Below, piece after piece: positions 24,763-32,664 of a stretch of DNA of 33,440 nucleotides. Position 1 is the stretch's first letter; each line of letters starts with the position of its first letter. The notes below the pieces were generated by a model that saw nothing but the letters and a program-made list of their open reading frames with translations, had not been told where the DNA came from and made no database searches. Location of the stretch: positions 1 through 33,440 of the forward strand of contig SESX01000008.1 in the NCBI GenBank assembly GCA_004367365.1, read 5' to 3'. Source of the stretch: Candidatus Acetocimmeria pyornia (GTDB lineage Bacteria; Bacillota; Sulfobacillia; UBA3575). The position numbers and the translations under genes are program-made.

Positions 24763-25320
24763 CTATACCCGTTCCATGTACGAGCCGGTTCGGGTATCAA
24801 TCTTGACTACATCTCCGCGCTGGATAAAAAGTGGGACCTGGACCACTGCCCCGGTCTCCAGGGTGGCTGGCTTTGTTCCCCCGCTGGCGGTATCACCACG
24901 GAGGCCCGGGTCGGTTTCTACCACTTCCAGTTCCACGAATTTGGGAAGTTCAACCCCAAAAGGAGTACCTTCGTGAAAGAGAACATCAAGGACCAGGTTG
25001 TCCTTCAAGTAATCGGTAGCCTGACCTAGAAGTTCCAGGTTCAGGGTGACCTGTTCATAGTTTTCGGTATCCATGAAGGTGAAAGCATCATCACTCCGGT
25101 AGAGGTACTGCATTGAACGGCGGTCGACATGAGCCCGGGGCACCTTTTCTCCGGCCTTGAAGGTTTTTTCAATGACCGCCCCGGTCTTGAGGTTCCGGAG
25201 TTTGGTCCTTACAAAAGCCGCCCCTTTACCAGGTTTGACGTGGAGAAACTCCAGGACACTGTAAACCTCGCCATCCAGTTCGATGGTCAAGCCTGTCTTG
25301 AAATCATTGGTGGATATCAT
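24763..25320 (-). CDS. efp: Translation elongation factor P
   Basis: Relieves ribosome stalling at polyproline. 185 aa, the usual length. Start [16 protein letters not shown]; the tip loop PGKGAAFVR with Lys32, the position modified in many bacteria; two further OB domains ending in [20 protein letters not shown] and GSYMERV. The ATG at 25320 has GAGGTG upstream; the longer frame from 25377 is rejected. It follows the Xaa-Pro peptidase by 94 bp; the aroQ-pepP-efp order is conserved. Confidence 0.97.
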   Translation of the reverse strand: MISTNDFKTGLTIELDGEVYSVLEFLHVKPGKGAAFVRTKLRNLKTGAVIEKTFKAGEKVPRAHVDRRSMQYLYRSDDAFTFMDTENYEQVTLNLELLGQATDYLKDNLVLDVLFHEGTPFGVELPKFVELEVVETDPGLRGDTASGGTKPATLETGAVVQVPLFIQRGDVVKIDTRTGSYMERV

Positions 25321-25414
25321 ACACAACACCTCTCTTGTCTCATAAAAGTTTAGGGCTGAAAAACAATGGAAATACACACGAACAGCCCCGGGGGAGAAGG
25401 AACAGGGTCCTGCA

Positions 25415-26485
25415 TCAAAACTCGAGCAGCTCCTTGGTGGACCGCGTTAAGACCCGGACACCATCCTCTTCCATGACAACCAGATCTTCAATCCTCACCC
25501 CGCCCCAACTGGGGAGGTAGATTCCGGGTTCGACTGAGAAAACCATTCCTGGTTCCAAAACCGTATCGGACGATGGTGCCACCCTGGGTGCTTCGTGGAC
25601 GGCAAGCCCTACCCCGTGTCCCAGACCGTGCCCGAAGGCCTTCCCATACCCGGCCTCCTTGATTACCTCCCGAGAAACCCGGTCCAGGTCGTGGGCCGAC
25701 ATCCCAGGCCGTGCTGTCTCCAGGGCCTTCTCCTGGGCCGCAAGAACCAAACCGTACACCTCCCGCTGCCGAGATGAGGCTGGTCCAATGCAAACAGTTC
25801 TCGTTATATCCGAACAGTAGCCCTGGTAGACGGCCCCAAAGTCAATGACCACCAAGTCCCCTTTGCGCAGCCGCCGCGCCGACCTCGTGGCATGGGGTCT
25901 TGAGCTGCGCGGCCCAGACGCGACAATGGTCTCGAAGGAAGAACCTTCGGCCCCCATTTTTCGCAGCCGGTAATCGATTTCCAGGGCAAGCTCGGATTCT
26001 GCCACGCCCTCGTGGATCAGGTCCCTGACCTCGAGGAAGACGCGGTCTGCAATCTCTACCGCACGCTCGATAAGGTCAATCTCACGGGCATTTTTGGACC
26101 TGCGGATTTTTTCCACCCATCCTTCTGTACCCACTAGGCTGACCTTGAGCTTGGTCTCCATCTGTTGGTAGAACAGGAAGGAAACGTGTTCCTTCTCAAA
26201 TCCCAGGGTCTGGCATCCTTCCCGGGCAAGGAGGTCCCCCACCGCCTCCAGGAGGCCTCTTTCGTACCGGACGATTTCAAACCCGGGCGCCTGGTCCCGG
26301 GCCTGTTCCAGGTAACGGAAATCCGTGAGCAGCCAGGCTCTCTCCCTGGTAATGACCACCGCCCCGCTCGACCCTGTAAAACCACTCAGATAACGCCGGT
26401 TGTCCCCTGAAGTAACCAGGAATGCAGAAAGACCGGCCTCTCCCATCTCCCCGCGCAAATACTCAACCCTCTCGCTGACTTCCAC
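25415..26485 (-). CDS. pepP: Xaa-Pro aminopeptidase family protein
   Basis: Metallopeptidase of the M24 family that removes an N-terminal residue before proline. About 356 aa: N-terminal creatinase-like domain ([20 protein letters not shown]), then the pita-bread fold with metal ligands in [19 protein letters not shown] (two Asp), [14 protein letters not shown] (His), [11 protein letters not shown] (Glu) and VRIEDLVV (Glu). All five ligands are present. The GTG at 26485 next to GGGGGAG is chosen; 35 upstream codons in frame do not resemble the family. Gene order aroQ-pepP-efp. Confidence 0.92.
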   Translation of the reverse strand: MEVSERVEYLRGEMGEAGLSAFLVTSGDNRRYLSGFTGSSGAVVITRERAWLLTDFRYLEQARDQAPGFEIVRYERGLLEAVGDLLAREGCQTLGFEKEHVSFLFYQQMETKLKVSLVGTEGWVEKIRRSKNAREIDLIERAVEIADRVFLEVRDLIHEGVAESELALEIDYRLRKMGAEGSSFETIVASGPRSSRPHATRSARRLRKGDLVVIDFGAVYQGYCSDITRTVCIGPASSRQREVYGLVLAAQEKALETARPGMSAHDLDRVSREVIKEAGYGKAFGHGLGHGVGLAVHEAPRVAPSSDTVLEPGMVFSVEPGIYLPSWGGVRIEDLVVMEEDGVRVLTRSTKELLEF

Positions 26486-26522
26486 CAAGCTCCCCCTTCC
26501 GCCATCCGGACTCGAACTGGCC

Positions 26523-26978
26523 CTACGAGGTCTTGCAACCTTTCCCAGCCAGAAAATGGAGAAGCCCCTGTAGAGCCAGGACGTAGCCATACGCCCCTAG
26601 ACCCACAACCTGGCCGGTGACCACGGGAGCCATGAGTGACCTTTTGCGAAACCCTTCCCGGGCATGGATATTGGTAAGGTGAACCTCCACGCTGGGGACG
26701 CCCAGGGCTGTTACGGCGTCCCGGATCGCCACACTATAGTGGGTATAAGCCGCAGCGTTTAGGATTAAACCGTCTACTCTACCCAGACCCTGATTGAGAA
26801 AATCAACGATTTCACCCTCATGATTGGACTGGAGGATTTCAACCTCCACTCCGGCCTCCCGGGCTGCGTCCCGAAGCTGCTCGTTGATGGTATCCAGGGT
26901 CGTCGTACCGTAAATCTCCGGTTCTCTCCGGCCCAGCAGGTTCAGGTTGGGCCCGTGAACCACCAGGATCCTAGTCAC
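26523..26978 (-). CDS. aroQ: Type II 3-dehydroquinate dehydratase
   Basis: Dehydrates 3-dehydroquinate to 3-dehydroshikimate in the shikimate pathway. 151 aa; HGPNLNLLGRREPEIYG with the catalytic Tyr, QSNHEGEIVDFL, LNAAAYTHYSVAIRDA and VEVHLTNIHAREGFRKRS are all diagnostic. The GTG at 26978 has AGGAGGTG at normal spacing. It is the first gene of the aroQ-pepP-efp set. The promoter should lie in the intergenic region that also holds the DnaA boxes. Confidence 0.96.
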   Translation of the reverse strand: MTRILVVHGPNLNLLGRREPEIYGTTTLDTINEQLRDAAREAGVEVEILQSNHEGEIVDFLNQGLGRVDGLILNAAAYTHYSVAIRDAVTALGVPSVEVHLTNIHAREGFRKRSLMAPVVTGQVVGLGAYGYVLALQGLLHFLAGKGCKTS

Positions 26979-27337
26979 ACCAGCACCTCCTAACTGCCCA
27001 CACTCTTCTTCCCCCGTCCCCTGGCCTGAACCTAAAGCCTAACAGGTTTCGTTCCGGTCCAGTCCAGGTCGAAACCCGAAGGCACCTCCGGCCCTTAACC
27101 AAAAGACAGGGCAGGCACCAGTTATACACAGTTTTCGCCAAATTGTGGATAATGCTGGGGATAACTTCCATTCCCTGACAGCCGTCCCAGCCCAATCTCC
27201 CGTTTCTTCCCCGGGGCCGGAATACCTTCACCCAGACCGACACATCCTAACACCACACCGGGTAATCATGTGCCAGGCCCGGACATTGGCGTCTTCATAC
27301 CCGGGCTGGGGCCCGCAAATTCGGGAGGGGATAACAA
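26979..27337. other. Divergent intergenic region with DnaA-box cluster
   Basis: 359 bp between the divergent aroQ and the small + strand gene. It contains three DnaA-box-like sequences (27122-27164) and otherwise C-rich sequence without a gene. No clean promoter pair was found on either strand, although a TATAAC hexamer on the - strand overlaps the first DnaA box. Confidence 0.6.
27122..27164. promoter_or_regulatory. Cluster of three DnaA boxes
   Basis: TTATACACA (27122-27130, + orientation) matches the consensus TTATNCACA. TGTGGATAA (27144-27152) is a perfect reverse-strand TTATCCACA. TGGGGATAA (27156-27164) is a reverse box with one mismatch. Three boxes in 43 bp is far above chance for this GC content. 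It may be a DnaA-titration or regulatory site; dnaA and dnaN are not in the window. Confidence 0.65.
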
Positions 27338-27544
27338 GTGGAAGTCGACCGCGCCAAAAAGATCGACGAAATCCTGTCCTTTGCAGAACAGTACCAGGAA
27401 TCTAATGTTACCCGTGCCATGTACGCCCGGATCCTGGGCGAAAAACAGCGTACAGCTCACCAGGACACCCTACAAGAATTTAAGGCCCGGCTGCCGCGGG
27501 CTGACAACGAGACCCTCGATGCCTGCTACTCCCTCATCAAGTAA
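27338..27544 (+). CDS. Small unknown protein, 68 aa
   Basis: Not recognised. A 68-aa, mostly helical, charged soluble protein (starts MEVDRAKKIDEILSF, contains SNVTRAMYARILGEKQR, ends LDACYSLIK) with no membrane segment or signal. The GTG has a strong SD GGGAGGGG seven bases upstream, and codon composition looks like a real gene. One of only two convincing + strand genes here, convergent with glyA. DnaA boxes lie about 170-215 bp upstream. A role cannot be given. Confidence 0.75.
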   Translation: MEVDRAKKIDEILSFAEQYQESNVTRAMYARILGEKQRTAHQDTLQEFKARLPRADNETLDACYSLIK

Positions 27545-27568
27545 GCAAGCCCGGACATCCACGCTACC

Positions 27569-27609
27569 GGTAACCCAAGGGTTGGATATGACCTCCCCGT
27601 GGGGTTACC
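27569..27609. terminator. Inverted repeat between convergent genes
   Basis: GGTAACCC (27569-27576) pairs with GGGTTACC (27602-27609). It overlaps the glyA stop and lies just past the small gene. No T tract follows, so it is at best a weak terminator. Confidence 0.35.
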
Positions 27610-28846
27610 CCGGGATGGGAAACGAGCTGCAGAGCCTGCGTACCTCTTCCCGGACTTCCTTCAAAACTTCGGGCCGGTTTCGCCCCTGCAGGGTGCGGTG
27701 AATAAGTTGGGCAATGGCCCTCATCTCCCCCGTTCCCATACCCCGCGTTGTTACTGCGGGGGTCCCCAGGCGGAGACCGCTGGCCACTGACGGGGGGCGC
27801 GGGTCAAAGGGGATCGTGTTCTTGTTGGTAGCAATTCCGACACGGTCCAGGACCTCTTCTGCTTCCTTCCCGGTGATCCCAGTTTCACTCAAATCGACAA
27901 GCATCAGGTGGGTATCCGTGCCCCCGGAGACAAGCCGGTAGCCTACCTCCTGCAGTTCAGAGGCCAGGGCACGTGCGTTCTCCACCACCCTTTTCTGGTA
28001 GCTGCGAAATTCCTTGGAGAGGGCTTCTTTGAACCCAACAGCCTTGGCCGCAATGAGGTGCATTAACGGCCCACCCTGGATACCAGGAAAAACGGCCTTG
28101 TCAATACTTTTGGCCCATTCTTTGCTGCACAGAATGAATCCCCCCCTCGGGCCCCGGAGGGTCTTGTGGGTGGTGGATGTAATGAAGTGGGCATGGGGAA
28201 CAGGACTCGGGTGCAACCCGGCTGCCACCAACCCTGCAATGTGAGCCATGTCTACCATTAGGTAGGCCCCTGCTTCGTCAGCAATCTTCCGTAAAGCCCC
28301 GAAATCTATCACCCTCGGGTAGGCACTTGCTCCGGCCACCATCAGCCTGGGCGCGTGCTCCATGGCCAACCGGTGCACCTGGTCGTAATCAATGGTTTCG
28401 TCCTCCGGCCTAACCCCGTAGGAGACAAAATTGAAATATGTTCCTGATAGATTGACCCTGCTCCCATGGGTCAGGTGACCGCCGTGGGTTAAGTCCATGC
28501 CCAGTACCGTATCACCCGGTTTGAGAACCGCGAAGTAAACCGCCGTGTTGGCCTGACTCCCGGAATGGGGCTGAACATTGGCGTGTTCCGCCCCAAAGAG
28601 GCGGCAGGCCCTTTCCCGGGCCAATTCCTCCACCACGTCTACATACTGGCACCCACCGTAATACCGCTTCCCCGGGTACCCTTCAGCGTACTTGTTGGTC
28701 AGGGGAGTACCGGCAGCAGCCTGTACCGCACCACTGGCAAAATTCTCGGAAGCAATCAACTCCAGGGTCTGCTGCTGCCGCCGCCCCTCGTTTTCGATGG
28801 CTTCGTACACCTCGGGGTCAACTTCTTTAAGCAACATTCCAGCCAT
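27605..28846 (-). CDS. glyA: Serine hydroxymethyltransferase
   Basis: PLP enzyme interconverting serine and glycine with transfer of a one-carbon unit to tetrahydrofolate. 413 aa; [40 protein letters not shown] and the PLP-lysine motif [14 protein letters not shown] are all present. The ATG at 28846 has GGAGGAGG directly upstream. It lies 88 bp after lpdA on the same strand. Together with lpdA and the lipoate genes it suggests glycine/one-carbon metabolism, though no gcv gene is in the window. Confidence 0.97.
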   Translation of the reverse strand: MAGMLLKEVDPEVYEAIENEGRRQQQTLELIASENFASGAVQAAAGTPLTNKYAEGYPGKRYYGGCQYVDVVEELARERACRLFGAEHANVQPHSGSQANTAVYFAVLKPGDTVLGMDLTHGGHLTHGSRVNLSGTYFNFVSYGVRPEDETIDYDQVHRLAMEHAPRLMVAGASAYPRVIDFGALRKIADEAGAYLMVDMAHIAGLVAAGLHPSPVPHAHFITSTTHKTLRGPRGGFILCSKEWAKSIDKAVFPGIQGGPLMHLIAAKAVGFKEALSKEFRSYQKRVVENARALASELQEVGYRLVSGGTDTHLMLVDLSETGITGKEAEEVLDRVGIATNKNTIPFDPRPPSVASGLRLGTPAVTTRGMGTGEMRAIAQLIHRTLQGRNRPEVLKEVREEVRRLCSSFPIPG

Positions 28847-28934
28847 GACCTCCTCCGGCGCATTTCATGCCTATTATGTTTCAATGATCAAAACCCTATC
28901 AGAAACCAAGCCAACATTTTCTAACTCTTTCTTC

Positions 28935-30329
28935 CTACCCTTTCAGCATGTGGATCGGCTCTCCCAATACCCCGTGGGCTGCTTCCATCAAGGCCTCAGC
29001 CCTGGTTGGATGAGCATGGATGGTCCGCGCCAGGTCTCGCGCCTTGAGCCCCAGGTTAACTGCCAGTGCCCCTTCATGGATGAGTTCTGTACCATGGGCC
29101 CCCAGGATGTGTACCCCCAACACAGGGCCGTCGACACCAGCACTGATTATTTTCACCAGACCCTCGGTCTCACCACCGGCTACTGCACGGCCGTTGGCAC
29201 TAAAGGCAAATTTACTTACCACCGGGTTTAACCCCTTGGCCCGAGCCTCTTCTTCGGTATCTCCGACCCCGGCAAGCTCGGGCAGGGTATAAACGCAAGC
29301 CGGAACGGCACGGTAGTCCATTTCCTCATCTCCGCCGAGGGCATTTTCCACCGCAACCAAAGCCTCAGCCGAAGCCACGTGGGCCAGAAGGGGACCGCCC
29401 ACCACGTCTCCGGCAGCAAAAATGCCTGGTGCGCTGGTGCGCATGCCCCGGTCCACTCTGATACCGTGACGCGGGTCGTATTGCACCCCAGCCTCTTCCA
29501 GGTTCAGCCCCCCAAAGTCGGGCGCCCTCCCTGCGGCCACCAGAACCAGGTCGGCAGCAACCTCAAGGGTTTGTTGCCCCTTCTTGTACTGGACAACCTT
29601 GCCTCCATCACGCTCCTCAATGCAATCTACCACGGCCCCAGTCACCAGTTCTATCCCCAGGCGCCGCAGCGAAGGCCGCAAGCGGCGCACCATTTCTGCA
29701 TCCATCCCCTGGAGGACCTGCGACAGCATCTCGACCACCGTCACAGTACTTCCCAGGGCACCGAAAAGGGAGGCCATTTCCAGCCCGATCACACCGCCCC
29801 CAATGATGACGGCCCTCGAAGGGGGTTCGGTCAGGTCAAGGGCTTCTTCGCTGGTGATGACTCCAGCCTGTTCCACGCCGGGAATCGGAGGTTTCACGGG
29901 ACGGGACCCCGTGGCCAGGAGAATGTTCTTCGCCTCCAAGGTACACTGCCCCCCATCCCGGAGGCTGACCTCGACCTTCCCCCCTGCTACAGACGAGGCC
30001 CGCCCCAACACCAACTCGACCCGGCGGCCGCGCAAGAGGCGTTCTACCCCGTCGACCAGCCGCTGAACCACGCGGTCCTTACGCTCAACGGCCTTTCCGT
30101 AGTCAAAGGTCACGTCCTTGACCTCAATCCCAAAATCGGAAGCATTCTTGATCCTTAGCCAGAGCTCGGCGCCAGCGAGAAGGGCCTTAGTCGGTATGCA
30201 GCCGCTGTTCAGACAGGTGCCACCGACCCTTTTCTCCTCGACCAGGGCCACAGCTGCGCCCTTTTGGGCTGCATGCAGGGCGGCCACATACCCGGCAGGA
30301 CCACCGCCCACCACAACCAAATCAAACAC
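28935..30329 (-). CDS. lpdA: Dihydrolipoyl dehydrogenase
   Basis: FAD enzyme that reoxidises dihydrolipoamide on lipoylated proteins with NAD+. About 464 aa: FAD motif VVVGGGPAGYVAALHA, redox disulfide GGTCLNSGCIPTK (C39 and C44), NAD motif VIIGGGVIGLEMA, APGIFAAGDVVGG, and the C-terminal HAHPTRAEALMEAAHG with the catalytic His. The GTG at 30329 has GGGGGG seven bases upstream and is chosen over GTG at 30344. A 411-bp leader with a terminator-like hairpin separates it from the lipoate ligase gene. Confidence 0.95.
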   Translation of the reverse strand: MFDLVVVGGGPAGYVAALHAAQKGAAVALVEEKRVGGTCLNSGCIPTKALLAGAELWLRIKNASDFGIEVKDVTFDYGKAVERKDRVVQRLVDGVERLLRGRRVELVLGRASSVAGGKVEVSLRDGGQCTLEAKNILLATGSRPVKPPIPGVEQAGVITSEEALDLTEPPSRAVIIGGGVIGLEMASLFGALGSTVTVVEMLSQVLQGMDAEMVRRLRPSLRRLGIELVTGAVVDCIEERDGGKVVQYKKGQQTLEVAADLVLVAAGRAPDFGGLNLEEAGVQYDPRHGIRVDRGMRTSAPGIFAAGDVVGGPLLAHVASAEALVAVENALGGDEEMDYRAVPACVYTLPELAGVGDTEEEARAKGLNPVVSKFAFSANGRAVAGGETEGLVKIISAGVDGPVLGVHILGAHGTELIHEGALAVNLGLKARDLARTIHAHPTRAEALMEAAHGVLGEPIHMLKG

Positions 30330-30740
30330 CTCTCTACCCCCCACTCGACAACTTCTACCAATACTGGTACCTGGTTTTGCCGAAGCCTGTCTCCTTAAGG
30401 CATATTTTCCAAATGGTTCGCCCTTCCCTGGTTAATATCCTGCCCAAAGGGGCCCAGGGACAAAAATAACGGGTAAGAGTCCCCAAGAAACGTTCGGAAC
30501 CCTTACCCGTGACCCTGAAGTTAGTGCAGAAATAACTTGGAAAACAAGGCCAGTTTGCGACGCCCGTGTCATCCCTCCCTACTGGCCCTGAAAAAAGTGC
30601 TATTCGGGCATAAGCCAGTAAGGTAAAGAAACAACCCTGAAAAAAGACCGCCTTCCTACATCTTTCTGGCTGAGAAGTGTTTCCCGTCTGGTCAAACATT
30701 CAGTTGAAAAGCATTTTTTTTTCGAATTCATACCTCTTCA
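30330..30740. other. Long intergenic/leader region upstream of lpdA
   Basis: 411 bp between lplA and lpdA. It holds the terminator hairpin (30462-30510), an inverted repeat TACTGGC/GCCAGTA at about 30580-30630, and CTTTTTTCAGG twice on the - strand. Short ORFs in it are not convincing. A promoter for lpdA is expected but was not identified. Confidence 0.5.
30462..30510 (-). terminator. Terminator-like hairpin between lplA and lpdA
   Basis: ACGGGTAAG (30469-30477) and CTTACCCGT (30502-30510) form a perfect 9-bp stem; on the - strand TATTTTTG follows. It probably ends the lipoate-cluster transcript, or attenuates read-through into lpdA, since it lies 230 bp past the lplA stop. Confidence 0.65.
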
Positions 30741-31607
30741 TTACCTCTTGCGGTTCCAAGTATCACTACCGTACTTGCCCGCAGCCAGCCTGGCGGCAAG
30801 ATCCTCCTCTTCCCGGGTAAGGACACCCGGTACAGCACTGTACCCGAGGGCTTTTTCAAACCCAAGGACCATGGCCTCCACCACCTGGTCGAAGGAAGGT
30901 AGATTACCCACTCCCAGCACCTCCCGGAGGGACGTGGCCCGTTTCTCCAAAACCCTCGCCAGGCGCTCACGCGCCCTCCCTCCCGGCACAGCGAGAACCT
31001 CCAACAGGCAGCCCACGTCAAAATCAAGCAGGATTGAACCATGCTGCAGGATCACCCCGTCCCTCCTGGTCTGGGCACTGCCGACAATCTTCTTCCCCCC
31101 CACCACCACCTCGTACCAGGAAGGGGCGTCAAAACAGGCAGCCGACGACCGCTGCCCAATGAGAGGACCAAGATCCTGGTGGCCGGAGGCAACCATGTCT
31201 GCCGGAACCCCGAGCCGTCGAAAACCCTCAATCAATCCCTTACTTAACTCCCGGTAGGTTTCCAACACCGACCCCGGCAGGTCGGCCTCAGAGATGACAA
31301 TACTGTAGGTAACCTCATCCGCATGCAACACCGCCCGCCCCCCGGTTGGGCGCCGTACCCAGCCCACACCAAGTTTCCGGCACCGGTCCAGGTCAACCTC
31401 ACCCGCCAGGCTCTGAAAGTACCCGATGGACACCGCGGGTGGTTTCCACCCGTAAAAACGAAGGGTTGGGGGTGCCCCCTCCCGGTGCGCGGAGCTAACC
31501 AGTATCGCTTCGTCGATGGCCATATTGGTGGACGCATCACTGTAACCGGTCTTGAGAATCCTCATCATCCTGCTCATTGTTTCACTACCACCTAAAAGCC
31601 CGACCAC
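30741..31607 (-). CDS. lplA: Lipoate-protein ligase (LplA/sLpl type)
   Basis: Attaches lipoate or octanoate to lysines of lipoyl domains via acyl-AMP. 288 aa with TNMAIDEAIL, the signature RRPTGGRAVLHADEVTYSIV, KIVGSAQTRRDGVILQHGSILLD (catalytic Lys segment, cited in part) and a C-terminal accessory domain ending in KYGSDTWN, so catalytic and accessory parts are fused. The GTG at 31607 has GGAAGGA upstream; ATG at 31577 is the homology-favoured alternative. It lies 87 bp after the first radical-SAM gene; with two radical-SAM genes it fits the sLpl-LipS1-LipS2 lipoate assembly system, where the ligase supplies octanoylated carrier. Confidence 0.88.
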   Translation of the reverse strand: MVGLLGGSETMSRMMRILKTGYSDASTNMAIDEAILVSSAHREGAPPTLRFYGWKPPAVSIGYFQSLAGEVDLDRCRKLGVGWVRRPTGGRAVLHADEVTYSIVISEADLPGSVLETYRELSKGLIEGFRRLGVPADMVASGHQDLGPLIGQRSSAACFDAPSWYEVVVGGKKIVGSAQTRRDGVILQHGSILLDFDVGCLLEVLAVPGGRARERLARVLEKRATSLREVLGVGNLPSFDQVVEAMVLGFEKALGYSAVPGVLTREEEDLAARLAAGKYGSDTWNRKR

Positions 31608-31694
31608 AGCTATTCCTTCCCTAAGCCGGGACAGGCCCCGTTCGGTCGCCTGCAGGCCTGGCCCGGCACAGGCTTTTGCTCCTAGGAATCTGGA

Positions 31695-32654
31695 TTAGAA
31701 CCGGGTGCCAACAAGAAGCACCCTCAGGGCTTCTGCCACCTCTTCCCCTGTCAAGGGGCGCGGGTAGTTATAGATGGGTCCCCGCGGGCTTTCATTGTAG
31801 TACGGGCGGTTGCAGTCAGGGCAGCCCGTAGTTTGAAAGGCCTCCCCGGTACCCAGGAGGTGTGCCAGTTTATCTGGTTTCAACCCGAAGGAAACCAGTC
31901 TCCCGTTTTCGAACTGAAAACCCCCAAGACCCTGATGCCCGTGGGCCAGCAGGAAATGGCCGGCTTGAATGCGACGGTAAGAGTCAAGGGGAGGCTGCGG
32001 CCGGTCTTCCCAGGCGGTCCCACGGACCGGCGTAAAGGCGAAAAGGCCCACCCTCACCCCCATTTCCACCAGGGCACCAATCGTCCGGACCATCTCTTCC
32101 TCGCTTTCCCCCAGGCCAACGATGAGATGGGTGCTCACCCGGCCCGGATAGAGCCTGGCCGCCTCTTGCAGCAGGTGCCATTTCCTGTGCCAGGACCCAC
32201 CCTTGCACCGGCGGTACACCCGGGCAGAAGCCGCGTCAAGGGGCAGCCCGATCCTGTCCACCCCCCACTTGAAGACCTCGGCCAGCTCCTTGAGGTCCTC
32301 CACGTCAACCGACAAACAGCAAGGTATATCACTCAGGGACCGCAGTTTTTTTACCATTTCCCGGCTGGCTGCGCGGGACTCCCTCTCCTTCACCACCTGG
32401 ATACAGGCCCGCTTCAGGTCACCGGTCCGGTACCTGGAGGCGATCCTTTCCGCAGTTATACCGGGCTCGGACTCCGGCCAGGTCACCCTGGACAAGAGGT
32501 TGGCCTGAGCCTCACTGTTCCTCGCCTGGGGACAAAAACTACAATCCATCATACACCTTCGGCCCACCATCAGGTAAGCCGTGGTTGGTCTGACTTCGGT
32601 TCTGCTCTTCCGCAATCCCAACACCGAGAGGGTACCTGTGGATACTCTGACCAT
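31695..32654 (-). CDS. Radical-SAM protein, candidate LipS1/LipS2-type lipoyl synthase subunit
   Basis: A 319-aa radical-SAM enzyme of the biotin/lipoyl synthase-like type. The cluster motif GRRCMMDCSFC gives C34, C38 and C41. A TIM-barrel core follows (IGLPLDAASARVYRRC, STHLIVGLGESEEEMVRTI), then a C-terminal GCPDCNRPYYNE segment whose cysteines could bind an auxiliary cluster. It lacks classical LipA features such as the N-terminal CX4CX5C and C-terminal RSSY. The ATG has AGGAG overlapping the stop of the upstream radical-SAM gene, 10 bp away, so the pair is coupled. Two adjacent radical-SAM genes beside a lipoate ligase fit the LipS1/LipS2 system; which of the two this is cannot be decided here. 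Confidence 0.72.
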   Translation of the reverse strand: MVRVSTGTLSVLGLRKSRTEVRPTTAYLMVGRRCMMDCSFCPQARNSEAQANLLSRVTWPESEPGITAERIASRYRTGDLKRACIQVVKERESRAASREMVKKLRSLSDIPCCLSVDVEDLKELAEVFKWGVDRIGLPLDAASARVYRRCKGGSWHRKWHLLQEAARLYPGRVSTHLIVGLGESEEEMVRTIGALVEMGVRVGLFAFTPVRGTAWEDRPQPPLDSYRRIQAGHFLLAHGHQGLGGFQFENGRLVSFGLKPDKLAHLLGTGEAFQTTGCPDCNRPYYNESPRGPIYNYPRPLTGEEVAEALRVLLVGTRF

Positions 32655-32664
32655 AAAACCACTC

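Noticed and set aside
28847-28934. Glycine riboswitch between lpdA and glyA
   Set aside because: Only 88 bp, too short for a tandem glycine aptamer, and none of its conserved elements are visible.
30355-30699. 114-codon - strand frame in the lplA-lpdA gap
   Set aside because: Cys/Trp/Phe-rich, no SD, crosses the terminator hairpin, and ends next to lpdA without a family match.
30600-30731. 43-codon - strand ORF after lplA with SD AGAGG
   Set aside because: The SD is good, but the product (starts MNSKKKCFSTE) has no recognisable feature and a run of nine A/T causes much of the frame; left as a possible artefact.
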